Made by a program: the position numbers and the translations under genes. This document shows, in pieces, positions 56,761 through 64,000 of a stretch of DNA of 64,000 bases. Numbering within the stretch: the first letter of the stretch is position 1; every line of letters starts with the position of its first letter. Under the pieces are notes generated by a model. That model did no database searches and had not been told where the DNA came from. It saw only the letters and a list, made by a program, of their open reading frames with translations. Origin of the DNA: Corynebacterium pilosum DSM 20521 = CIP 103422 (GTDB lineage Bacteria > Actinomycetota > Actinomycetes > Mycobacteriales > Mycobacteriaceae); contig NZ_KB892440.1 in the NCBI RefSeq assembly GCF_000373805.1, positions 29,222 through 93,221 of the forward strand. The letters run 5' to 3'.

Positions 56761-57960
56761 CTAGTCGGTGGAGGTGTCGGTGCGGTCGTCGAAAATGCTT
56801 GGGGGTTTCTGCTCGCGGGTGGCGCGGGTGCCGTCGTTCTGGATGGGCTTGTCGTGGCCGTCGGCGATCGCCTCCACCTCATCCGCGCCCAGCGAACGGG
56901 GTTCCATCACACCGCGCACCGCGCCCGTCATGCGCGTGGGCAGTTCCAATGGCTCCTCCGGCCGCACCACATGGGGGACGATATCCTCCGCGGCTTCCTC
57001 CTGAGGCTCCGGGGCGATGCTAACCGGCTCCCCCATCTCACGCGTGGGGTACTCAAACTCGAGCTTCTGCCACGTCTGCGGGGGCAGGACGCGTGCTGCA
57101 TCGGCCAACAGCCCGAGTGGGGCCAGCATCGCGTCCCAGTCCTCCGGGGTGGAGCCGCGTTCCGTTTGCGCCAGCGCCCAGTCGCTTTCGAACCACACGG
57201 CGGTGACCGCTTCTGGCAGGTTTTCCAGGGCGGTGACCACGCGGTCATCGATCATGCGTTCCGCCGGGCCGACATCCGTGGCATAGATGGTGAAGCCCTC
57301 GATGCTCATGACTTCGAGCAGGTCACTGGAGGCTGAGGCGTGGAATCCCTCGCGTCGCATATCGACGACCACATCGCTGACCACACCAGTGCGCATGGCC
57401 ATCGTATTGATGCCGCCAAGATCCATGAGCAGCATCTCGTGCCCGTAGACGAATCCCTGCACGATATCTTTTGCAGCCGCGCCCGAGGCGGCTGCCCCGC
57501 GGGACCATTCGTCAATCAGGTACTCGTCGCTGCGGCGGAACTCGAACTCGCGCTGCTCTGCCCACCCGCGCCGTTCACGGCGCGTTGAGCCTGGAAGCTG
57601 CAGGCCGGAGCGCCGCATGGGGCGCGGTGCGGGCTTGGGCTCGGGAGCAGGCTCTGGCTCGGGTTCTGGAGCGGGCTCCGGATCCGGTTCGGGCGCTGGA
57701 GCTGGCTCAGGTTCCAGCTCTGGTTCCGGAGCGGGTTCGGGTTCCGGAGCCGGCTCAAATTCTGGCTCCGGTTCGCGTTCGGGCTCGACAGAGCCCTCGT
57801 CGTGAAGCACCGGCTCAGCAGGCTCGGCCGGCTGGGCAGGCTGGGCAGGCTCAGCAGACCGAGCCTGCCGGGCCTGCCGGGCCTGCTTTTGGCCTAGGTA
57901 CAACAAAACGCCCGCTCCGATTAGAGCGAGCACTGCAATAATAAGCGCTAAGTATGCCAT
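56761..57960 (-). CDS. membrane-anchored protein with Pro/Glu-rich repeat
   Basis: A 399-residue protein: one N-terminal membrane helix ([20 protein letters not shown]), a low-complexity stretch of Pro-Glu-Pro repeats (about residues 35-110) that would form a stiff extended spacer, and a folded C-terminal domain ([40 protein letters not shown]) with a class I methyltransferase-like feel but no clear SAM motif. Function unknown. ATG 57960 chosen because it begins the membrane helix. 10 bp upstream of pyrE. Confidence 0.72.
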   Translation of the reverse strand: MAYLALIIAVLALIGAGVLLYLGQKQARQARQARSAEPAQPAQPAEPAEPVLHDEGSVEPEREPEPEFEPAPEPEPAPEPELEPEPAPAPEPDPEPAPEPEPEPAPEPKPAPRPMRRSGLQLPGSTRRERRGWAEQREFEFRRSDEYLIDEWSRGAAASGAAAKDIVQGFVYGHEMLLMDLGGINTMAMRTGVVSDVVVDMRREGFHASASSDLLEVMSIEGFTIYATDVGPAERMIDDRVVTALENLPEAVTAVWFESDWALAQTERGSTPEDWDAMLAPLGLLADAARVLPPQTWQKLEFEYPTREMGEPVSIAPEPQEEAAEDIVPHVVRPEEPLELPTRMTGAVRGVMEPRSLGADEVEAIADGHDKPIQNDGTRATREQKPPSIFDDRTDTSTD

Positions 57961-57997
57961 CAGTAGAAACTCTAGTGCCTGAAGCGCCCTGGGGCAT

Positions 57998-58028
57998 GAA
58001 CCGCGCAACATAACCTTGAGCGCGGTTC
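57998..58028. terminator. hairpin after the rhodanese gene
   Basis: GAACCGCGC (57998-58006) pairs perfectly with GCGCGGTTC (58020-58028). No U-tract. It lies 21 bp beyond the sulfurtransferase stop codon. Confidence 0.45.
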
Positions 58029-58049
58029 GGCCGGGCAGACACGGGCGGG

Positions 58050-58889
58050 CTAGATGTTGCGGGCGACCTTGTTCTCCACGTTGGCGGCCCACTGGGACCA
58101 GCCCTCCACATAGTGGGTGATGATCGGCAGTCCAGCATGTGCCATCACGGCAAGCAACGACGAGGAGTGGTTACCCGAACCGGAGTAGGTAATCACGGAT
58201 GCAGGATCGGTGTTTTGGGTGATGCCGAACTCCGCAAACTTGTCGCGGATCTCGTCTTCGGGCTTCACACGCATCTGGTCGTCGAAGAGGTCCGGCATAG
58301 GGATATTTACTGCCCCTGGGATGTGGCCGGACTTCAGGTCGAGGATCTCGCGGCGGCCAGCGAAGCGGGACTCATTGCGGGCGTCGAGAAGCATGCCGTC
58401 GAATTCGCGTACGTCCTGCATCGTCGCGGTAGGAAGGGTGTTCGGCTGGACCTCCATGTCCGAGCCCACGACGATGTTGCCGGGGCCGGCGATGGTGTCA
58501 TAACCACGGCGGTCCCATTCGCGCAGGCCACCGTCGAGGATGCGCACGTCTTCCACGCCCGCCCAACGCAGAGTCCACCACGCGCGTGCCGCATAGACGT
58601 TATTGCCTTCGTCGTAGACGACGACAGGGCGGTCCTTCTCCAGGCCCCACTCGCGGAAGGATTCTTCGAGGTTTTCCACCGGTGGCATGGGGTTGCGCCC
58701 CGCCCCGGAGCCCGGGAGGCCCGCTAGGGAGAAGGCCACGTGGCAGAAAACGGAGGTGGGAATGTGGTGCGACTGGAACTTAGCGGCCGCGCCACCTTCC
58801 TTCGGGCTCCACAGGGAAGCCAGGATGGTCAGCTTCTTGCCGTTGCGGATGTAATCGTTGAGGGTGTCTGCTGAAATGAAGACGTTCAT
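58050..58889 (-). CDS. two-domain rhodanese lacking the catalytic cysteine
   Basis: A 279-residue tandem rhodanese protein. The N-terminal domain has [20 protein letters not shown]; the C-terminal domain should carry the persulfide cysteine in a TYCGSG-type loop, but here the loop reads [17 protein letters not shown], with Ser instead of Cys, clear in the DNA (TAC TCC GGT). It is therefore probably not an active thiosulfate sulfurtransferase of the usual kind. 279 residues is normal for the family. Confidence 0.83.
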   Translation of the reverse strand: MNVFISADTLNDYIRNGKKLTILASLWSPKEGGAAAKFQSHHIPTSVFCHVAFSLAGLPGSGAGRNPMPPVENLEESFREWGLEKDRPVVVYDEGNNVYAARAWWTLRWAGVEDVRILDGGLREWDRRGYDTIAGPGNIVVGSDMEVQPNTLPTATMQDVREFDGMLLDARNESRFAGRREILDLKSGHIPGAVNIPMPDLFDDQMRVKPEDEIRDKFAEFGITQNTDPASVITYSGSGNHSSSLLAVMAHAGLPIITHYVEGWSQWAANVENKVARNI

Positions 58890-58908
58890 AGCACCAAGTG
58901 TAAGTGCT

Positions 58909-59328
58909 TTAAGCTGTTCCCGCCGTATACCCAGGAGCTACTTGGATCACGCCTTCGTCGACAAGCGATTCAAGCCACTCCTGGATCCCTTCCTGCGGGC
59001 AGTCCGCGCCGATCGAGGCGGCGAGCATGCCACCCGGGCCGATCTCGACGCGGCATCCGAAGGCCAGCAAGGTGCCGGCGATGTCATCGGGGCCGTTGGG
59101 CAGGATGCGCACCGTCGAGGCACCACCACGGACCACGACCTGGTTGACGTGGTACTGGCCGCCGACGCGGACGCATTCGACGATGTCTCCTACCGCCAAA
59201 GTGGTATCCACAAACGGCACGCTTGCCACAACGAAGTGGCCGCCGCCGAGATCATGTGCTGCAAGCTCCTCATTATTGATGCCGGGGATGGGCACCCGGG
59301 TCACGATGGTCGTGGTCGGCGAAGTCAT
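58909..59328 (-). CDS. DUF4265-like small protein
   Basis: A 139-residue protein with VASVPFVDTTLAVGDIVECV and a following STVRILP strand, resembling the DUF4265 family, which has no known activity. Lies between clpB (37 bp upstream) and the rhodanese gene (20 bp downstream) and may share their transcript. ATG 59355 is a possible longer start. Confidence 0.65.
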   Translation of the reverse strand: MTSPTTTIVTRVPIPGINNEELAAHDLGGGHFVVASVPFVDTTLAVGDIVECVRVGGQYHVNQVVVRGGASTVRILPNGPDDIAGTLLAFGCRVEIGPGGMLAASIGADCPQEGIQEWLESLVDEGVIQVAPGYTAGTA

Positions 59329-59364
59329 TCCACCATCGTAGCCCGGTGCCGCCATCTTTCGGGT

Positions 59365-61914
59365 TTAGGCGCTGATGGACAGTGCCTCTCCCCCGTCCTC
59401 AACATCGACGTGGACCGTGTCCCCATCGACGACATCACCGGCCAGCAACTTCTTGGCCAGGCGATCGCCGATGGCCTGCTGGATGAGGCGACGCAGCGGA
59501 CGCGCACCGTAGTCCGGGTCATAACCGCGATCAGCCAACCAGGACTTCGCAGAGTCCGAGACCTTCAAGGTCAAGCGACGTTCTGCGAGGCGGTCCTGCA
59601 GGTCACCGATCTGGATATCGACGATGCCACGCAGCAGCTCCTGCGAGAGCGGCTCGAAGATCACCACATCGTCGAGGCGGTTGATGAACTCCGGCTTGAA
59701 GGTGTGCTTGACGGCGTCCATCATCTGCTCGCGGGTGCCACCGGCACCCAGGTTGGAGGTGAGGATGATCACCGTGTTGCGGAAGTCCACGGTGCGACCC
59801 TGCCCGTCGGTGAGACGGCCATCGTCAAGCACCTGCAGCAGCACATCGAAGACGTCCGGGTGCGCCTTTTCCACCTCGTCGAAAAGCACGAGGGTGTAAG
59901 GGCGGCGCCGGACAGCCTCGGTGAGCTGGCCGCCGGTCTCATAACCGACGTATCCCGGAGGGGCACCGACGAGACGGGCCACGGAGTGCTTCTCTCCGTA
60001 CTCCGACATGTCGATGCGCACCATGGCGCGCTCATCGTCGAAGAGGAACTCCGCGAGTGCCTTCGCTAGCTCGGTCTTGCCCACGCCGGTGGGACCGAGG
60101 AAGAGGAAGGAACCTGTCGGACGGTTCGGGTCCGCGACACCTGCACGGGAGCGGCGTACCGCATCGGAGACTGCTTGGACTGCTTCCTTCTGGCCGACGA
60201 CGCGGTTGCCCAGCACGGATTCCATGTTGAGCAGCTTTTCGGTTTCGCCCTGCATCATCTTTCCGGCCGGAATACCCGTCCACGCCGATACAACATCCGC
60301 GATGGTCTCCGGGGTGACTTCTTCTTCCAGCATGTGGCCTTCGGCGTCAGAGGCCGACTCGGCCTTCTCAAGCTCCGCCTCAAGTTCAGGGATACGCCCA
60401 TAGCGCAGCTCGGAGACGCGCCCGTAGTCGCCTTCGCGCTCAGCGATCTCCGATTCCTGGCGCAGCTGATCCAGCTCCTCGCGGGCTGCCTGCACCTTGT
60501 CGATCGCGCTCTTCTCATTCGCCCACCGGGCCTGGAGCTGGGAGAGTTTCTCGCGCTCGTCGGCAAGATCCTGGCGTAGCTGCTCGAGGCGTTCCTTGGA
60601 GGCCTCATCGGTCTCCTTCTCTAAGGCGATCTCCTCGATCTCGAGGCGGCGCACCACGCGCTCTAGCTCATCGATCTCCTGCGGCGAGGAGTCAATCTCC
60701 ATGCGCAGGCGCGAGCCGGCCTCATCAACCAAGTCAATGGCCTTATCGGGAAGGAAGCGGTTGGTGATGTAACGGTTCGACAACTCCGAGGCCGCCACCA
60801 GGGCGGAGTCCTGGATCCGGATGCCGTGGTGCACTTCGTAGCGTTCCTTCAGGCCACGCAGGATGCCGATGGTGTCCTCCACCGAGGGCTCACCGACGTA
60901 GACCTGCTGGAAACGGCGCTCCAGGGCGGCGTCCTTCTCGATGTACTGACGGTACTCATCCAGGGTGGTTGCGCCAACAAGGCGCAGTTCACCGCGGGCA
61001 AGCATCGGCTTGATCATGTTTCCAGCGTCCATTGCGCCCTCGCCGGACGCGCCGGCGCCGACGATGGTGTGTAGCTCATCAATAAACGTGATGATCTGGC
61101 CGTCCGAATCCTTGATCTCCTCCAGAACTGCCTTGAGGCGTTCCTCAAATTCGCCGCGGAACTTCGCGCCCGCGACCATGGAGGACAGGTCCAGGGACAG
61201 CAGCGTCTTACCCTTCAGCGATTCTGGAACGTCGCCGGCAACGATACGCCGGGCCAAGCCTTCGACGATCGCCGTCTTGCCGACGCCAGGTTCGCCAATA
61301 AGCACGGGGTTGTTCTTCGTGCGGCGGCTGAGTACCTGAACAACGCGGCGGATCTCAGAGTCGCGCCCGATAACTGGGTCAATCTTGCCCTCGCGGGCCC
61401 TCGCAGTGAGGTCCGTAGAGTATTTCTCTAAGGCCTGGAATTCTGCCTCCGGCTCCTGCGTGGTCACCTTTCGGTTGCCACGCACTGAGGGGAAAGCGGC
61501 CGTGATGGCCTCATAAGTAGCGCCGCGCTTGGTCAATAATTCAGAAGCATCCGAGGTGACCTTCGCCAGCCCGGCTAGCAGCACCTCAGTGGAGACATAT
61601 TCGTCACCCAATTCGCCGGCCAGTTCTTGGGCGGCGGTGAGGGCGTTGAGTGCCTCTCGGTTGAAGTTGGGGTTAGCCATGTTCGCCCCGGACGCCGTCG
61701 GGTAGGAGTCCGCTAAATCGCGGGCTTCTCCTGCGACGGTCTCTGCATCCACACCGGTCGCTTTAAGGACTGGTGCTGCGACCCCGTCTTCTTGTTCTAA
61801 AATTGCGGCGAGCAGGTGCGCCGGACGGATATCCGGGTTACCCTTCGCCGAGGCGGTCTGCAATGCGGACTGCAGTGCCTCTTGTGTTTTAGCTGTGGGA
61901 CTAAACGAGCTCAT
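59365..61914 (-). CDS. clpB: ATP-dependent disaggregase ClpB
   Basis: An 849-residue Hsp100 chaperone that, with DnaK, resolubilises aggregates. N-terminal Clp_N repeats (1-145), first AAA+ domain with [19 protein letters not shown], a coiled-coil middle domain (about 400-525, [20 protein letters not shown]), second AAA+ domain with [19 protein letters not shown], and a C-terminal sensor domain. Complete. ATG 61914 follows AAAGGAATT. HAIR-like operators upstream point to HspR control. Confidence 0.97.
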   Translation of the reverse strand: MSSFSPTAKTQEALQSALQTASAKGNPDIRPAHLLAAILEQEDGVAAPVLKATGVDAETVAGEARDLADSYPTASGANMANPNFNREALNALTAAQELAGELGDEYVSTEVLLAGLAKVTSDASELLTKRGATYEAITAAFPSVRGNRKVTTQEPEAEFQALEKYSTDLTARAREGKIDPVIGRDSEIRRVVQVLSRRTKNNPVLIGEPGVGKTAIVEGLARRIVAGDVPESLKGKTLLSLDLSSMVAGAKFRGEFEERLKAVLEEIKDSDGQIITFIDELHTIVGAGASGEGAMDAGNMIKPMLARGELRLVGATTLDEYRQYIEKDAALERRFQQVYVGEPSVEDTIGILRGLKERYEVHHGIRIQDSALVAASELSNRYITNRFLPDKAIDLVDEAGSRLRMEIDSSPQEIDELERVVRRLEIEEIALEKETDEASKERLEQLRQDLADEREKLSQLQARWANEKSAIDKVQAAREELDQLRQESEIAEREGDYGRVSELRYGRIPELEAELEKAESASDAEGHMLEEEVTPETIADVVSAWTGIPAGKMMQGETEKLLNMESVLGNRVVGQKEAVQAVSDAVRRSRAGVADPNRPTGSFLFLGPTGVGKTELAKALAEFLFDDERAMVRIDMSEYGEKHSVARLVGAPPGYVGYETGGQLTEAVRRRPYTLVLFDEVEKAHPDVFDVLLQVLDDGRLTDGQGRTVDFRNTVIILTSNLGAGGTREQMMDAVKHTFKPEFINRLDDVVIFEPLSQELLRGIVDIQIGDLQDRLAERRLTLKVSDSAKSWLADRGYDPDYGARPLRRLIQQAIGDRLAKKLLAGDVVDGDTVHVDVEDGGEALSISA

Positions 61915-61956
61915 GAGTGCTCAATTCCTTTCGTCTATTTTTCTTTGTCACTAATA

Positions 61957-61984
61957 CCAACGCTACCAAAGTTGATAATGTTCC
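61957..61984 (-). promoter_or_regulatory. sigma-H-type promoter candidate of clpB
   Basis: On the minus strand GGAAC (61984-61980) is followed after 18 bp by GTTGG, fitting the corynebacterial SigH pattern GGAA-N17-20-GTT. It would give a leader of about 40 nt. Predicted by eye. Confidence 0.4.
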
Positions 61985-61991
61985 ACTCAAG
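61971..61991. promoter_or_regulatory. HAIR-like site 2
   Basis: GTTGATA, seven bases, ACTCAAG: the right half is perfect and the left half matches CTTGAGT at four of seven. It overlaps the sigma-H-type promoter candidate, a good place for HspR repression. Confidence 0.4.
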
Positions 61992-62000
61992 GCAAAAAAG

Positions 62001-62021
62001 ATTGAGCACAATAGACTCAAG
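62001..62021. promoter_or_regulatory. HAIR operator 1 (HspR site)
   Basis: ATTGAGC, seven bases, ACTCAAG: two mismatches from the HAIR consensus CTTGAGT-N7-ACTCAAG. HspR, bound here, represses clpB until heat shock. No hspR gene is in the window. Confidence 0.7.
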
Positions 62022-62056
62022 GCAGTTCCGTGCCCAGTGTTCTCCAAAGGCAGAGA

Positions 62057-62099
62057 CCCCGTTAGTTGGACTGAGAAAACCAGTTTCCAACTAACGGGG
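62057..62099. repeat. perfect 13-bp inverted repeat
   Basis: CCCCGTTAGTTGG (62057-62069) and CCAACTAACGGGG (62087-62099) around a 17-base loop. No U-tract follows on either strand. Could end the pilin-type transcript or the unlinked upstream transcript, or bind a regulator. Confidence 0.6.
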
Positions 62100-62226
62100 A
62101 GCAGTTCAATAACTGTGTCCGGCAGTGCGGTCTAAGCATAGTTCGGAAGCTCAGGACCGCATGCAACTACGGGCGGTCACCATTGCGGAGGCCTGCCTTG
62201 ACGACAAGTCCACCCATCACACCTCC

Positions 62227-63738
62227 TTAAACCCGGGTGAAACGTCGGCGAGAGGGATGAGCAGCAGAACCACCCAATATGACTATCAATGCGCCCATGA
62301 CGACCAATGAGTACACACCTGGGCCACCCGTTTTAGGTAATTCAGGTTGCTCAACGTTCATGACCGTCATCGAGACACCGTACGCATCACCAGGTTCTAC
62401 TACTTGCTGCGCGTTCAGATCATCGGCAGCAAGTACGACCCCAGATTCAGACGGCTGTTCCAGCAGCTTGAGTTCAACGTTTCCGTTCTCACCCAGCTCT
62501 ATCCTGAAACGAATCGGCTGGGTCAATAACGCATAACCCGCCGGGGCTTTCGTCTCGACGAGGATATAGTCGCGACCGAATTCCAATCCGTCCGCTGAAT
62601 AGCCGGTCTCCGGATTCGGCGTGATGTCGGCGACCTTGTCGCCAAAACCATCGGGTCTTTCTACATCAGCCTCGTACAGGGCAAACTCAGCACCATCCAA
62701 CCGTGCTACGTTCCCGCGACCGTCGGCATCACTAACTTTGAACAACGCTAGAGATGCTTTGTCTGGTGCCGTCGAGTTGGCGAATCTACAGGTCACAAAC
62801 TCCAGCTCGGAATCATTTGGAATCGTGATATCAGCTGTCCGCTCAGCCCTATCATTGATCTCCGACAGTTGTTCGGTGGGGACTTCTTTCCCGTTCGGAT
62901 CCCAAGTGGGGCCTTCTACACACTTGAGAGTTGTCTTATACCCAGCGCTTATGCCTGAGTCAGCAGAGCCATTTCCATTGCGAAAAGTTTCAAAAACTGT
63001 GTATTTCTCACCCGGCTTAACATAATTAAACGCAACTTGGACTTGAAGACCCGTTGCTGGCGACGATGCCTTTACAGGAGGGCTCAGATAGTTTCTCCCC
63101 GAGGGGGCGAGACCACCTGTTGAAAAAGTCCCAAGTTCAAACTGGTCGTCAGCATTTACTCGGTCACCGCGTACTTCCTTTTCGACCCGCAGAATCATCT
63201 CGCGAAATGGGCCGGAATCGTATATAGAAGTCGCACCCCAGAGTGGGACATTTGGTTCGACCTCTCCGTAGGCAGTGCCGCGAACCTTGGCCGGAAGTGG
63301 GGAACCATCAATATCGTAGGTGCCATCATCCCGTTGAACTAAACGGGACCACACTAGACCGGAATTCGCATAATCATCGTGGGTTCCTCCAGTTTGTGTT
63401 GACAAAATATAGTCACCAAACCGGCCCATCCCATACGTCGGACGGGGAAACTGTCCTAAAACTTCCGCCGTTGCTTCACGCCCGGCTGCTGGGTTTCCTG
63501 GCTCTATTGCCTGCCACCTAACCAAGTAAGAACGAGAGCCAGATTCGAGCTGATCGGTAGTGCCTGCACCGTACAGGCTACCGTCGGCCCCGACGAAGAA
63601 GTCACCGGCGGAAGTCAACTGTCCTGTCAGTGGCCTGTTGGGGAGTTTAGGCCATTTAAGGTCCATCTCTATTACATCAGTATCCATCTCACATGTCGCA
63701 TTTTTTGAATACTCTTCGATACAACGGTTGCGATGCTC
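62227..63738 (-). pseudogene. LPXTG pilin/adhesin, 5' end missing
   Basis: About 500 codons of a sortase-anchored surface protein. The C-terminus is complete: a SpaA-type Cna-B/prealbumin-like domain (LDGAEFALYEAD, DYILVETKAPAGYAL), then the sorting signal LPKTGG, a hydrophobic helix and SRRRFTRV. The N-terminus has no signal peptide. The frame is open up to a TAG at 63739-63741, next to a transposase 3' end; the first ATG in it, at 63687, has no export signal either. The rest of the protein looks like the middle of a large pilus tip adhesin, so the gene was probably cut by the insertion. Confidence 0.75.
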
Positions 63739-64000
63739 CTATATTGTGTCAAGCGCTTTTCAGAAATTTTTCGTAGGCCGATGCTAATTCCGTCAACGGA
63801 CGTTTTCCAGTCTCGATGTCACTGATCCTCGCCGGGGCACACCCCAAATGCTTCGCTACAACCACCTGGGTGAGATGCTTCGCGATACGCAGTTCTTTCA
63901 ACTCATCCCGACGAAGATCCCTGGGCTGTGGCGTACTGCGCCTGGTGCATATGACCCGGTAGATCTCCCGGACGATCGCGCGCTTCAGGCAGCGAATAAT
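63739..64000 (-). mobile_element. IS110-like element, one end only
   Basis: The end of an insertion sequence that continues past the right edge. It carries the 3' end of a transposase gene and stops within about 10 bp of the truncated pilin reading frame. No terminal inverted repeat was seen, as expected for IS110 relatives. Confidence 0.6.
63749..64000 (-). CDS. IS110-like transposase, C-terminal 83 residues
   Basis: Partial at the right edge; stop TGA at 63749-63751. It begins IIRCLKRAIVREIYRVI, which matches the C-terminal RCLKR-x-x-ARE-x-Y region of IS110-family DEDD transposases. It then continues through PQPRDLRRDELKELR into a helix-turn-helix like XRE (LTQVVVAKHLGCAPARISDI) and ends EKFLKSA. 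The added HTH tail is known from some actinobacterial IS110 members as far as I recall. An alternative is a chimeric frame. Confidence 0.6.
   Translation of the reverse strand: MIRCLKRAIVREIYRVICTRRSTPQPRDLRRDELKELRIAKHLTQVVVAKHLGCAPARISDIETGKRPLTELASAYEKFLKSA

Larger units (their letters stand above)
61915..62226. other. clpB upstream region
   Basis: 312 bp between clpB and the pilin-type gene. It contains the clpB ribosome-binding site, two HAIR-like operators, a sigma-H-type promoter candidate and a 13-bp stem hairpin. Nothing recognised in 62100-62226 apart from the end of the pilin transcript. Confidence 0.6.

Noticed and set aside
57600..57800. Possible CRISPR-like or tandem DNA repeat
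   Set aside because: The periodicity comes from Pro-Glu codons in a coding region; units are short and irregular, with no spacers.

Overview
The window is a stretch of chromosome from a mycolate-containing actinobacterium of the genus Corynebacterium. The evidence is a PorH/PorA outer-membrane porin pair next to a groEL without groES, a secreted mycolyltransferase-like esterase, PPK2, a GlnX-GlnH-PknG operon followed by ackA-pta, and a gene order that from memory largely follows C. glutamicum (ppk2-porA-porH-groEL; def-GNAT-xthA; pknG-ackA-pta-fprA; purT-purA; fba; pyrE; clpB). The species cannot be named from sequence alone. No rRNA, tRNA or CRISPR array was recognised.

Layout. 1-9 kb: the 3' end of a Pls/PosA-type NRPS-like protein, a mycolyltransferase-like esterase, enoyl-CoA hydratase, ppk2, porA, porH and groEL behind tandem CIRCE operators. 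9-19 kb: an M20 peptidase, the six-gene mrpACDEFG cation/proton antiporter operon, and an opposing operon (DUF3263, LytR_C, GCS2-type ligase). 19-29.6 kb: def-GNAT-xthA-cls, a HAD/GH3 pair, a Na/Pi-type transporter, and a Nudix/ABC operon. 29.6-40.4 kb: the glnX-glnH-pknG amino-acid sensing operon, a repeat-flanked nuclease-like gene, ackA-pta, fprA and an ElaA-like acetyltransferase. 40.4-42.2 kb: an AT-richer XRE / ImmA-IrrE / PIN module whose PIN gene is frameshifted. 42.2-54.2 kb: purT, a secreted protein, purA, four tandem PRC-barrel genes, a FUSC protein, a secreted protein and fba. 54.3-62 kb: GH76, SpoU methyltransferase, pyrE, a membrane protein, a rhodanese without its catalytic cysteine, and clpB behind HAIR-like operators. 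62-64 kb: an LPXTG pilin-type gene that lost its 5' end next to the 3' end of an IS110-like transposase.

How the genes work together. Most of the window is core: cell-envelope biogenesis and permeability (porins, mycolyl-type esterase, cardiolipin synthase, GH76), cation and pH homeostasis (Mrp), stress chaperones under HrcA (CIRCE) and probably HspR (HAIR), nitrogen/amino-acid signalling (GlnX-GlnH-PknG), acetate overflow (AckA-Pta) and nucleotide synthesis (PurT, PurA, PyrE). Accessory insertions interrupt this core at 34.5-35.8 kb, 40.4-42.2 kb and 62-64 kb.

The most unusual signals are two repeat families. The first is a bipartite 12-mer, TCGTCG-NN-AAGC, counted by eye in 44 exact copies on both strands, about one per 1.5 kb, inside and outside genes, with no recognised function. 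The second is a roughly 130-bp multi-palindromic element in two direct copies flanking one nuclease-like gene inserted between pknG and ackA; a third, shortened copy lies upstream of ppk2.
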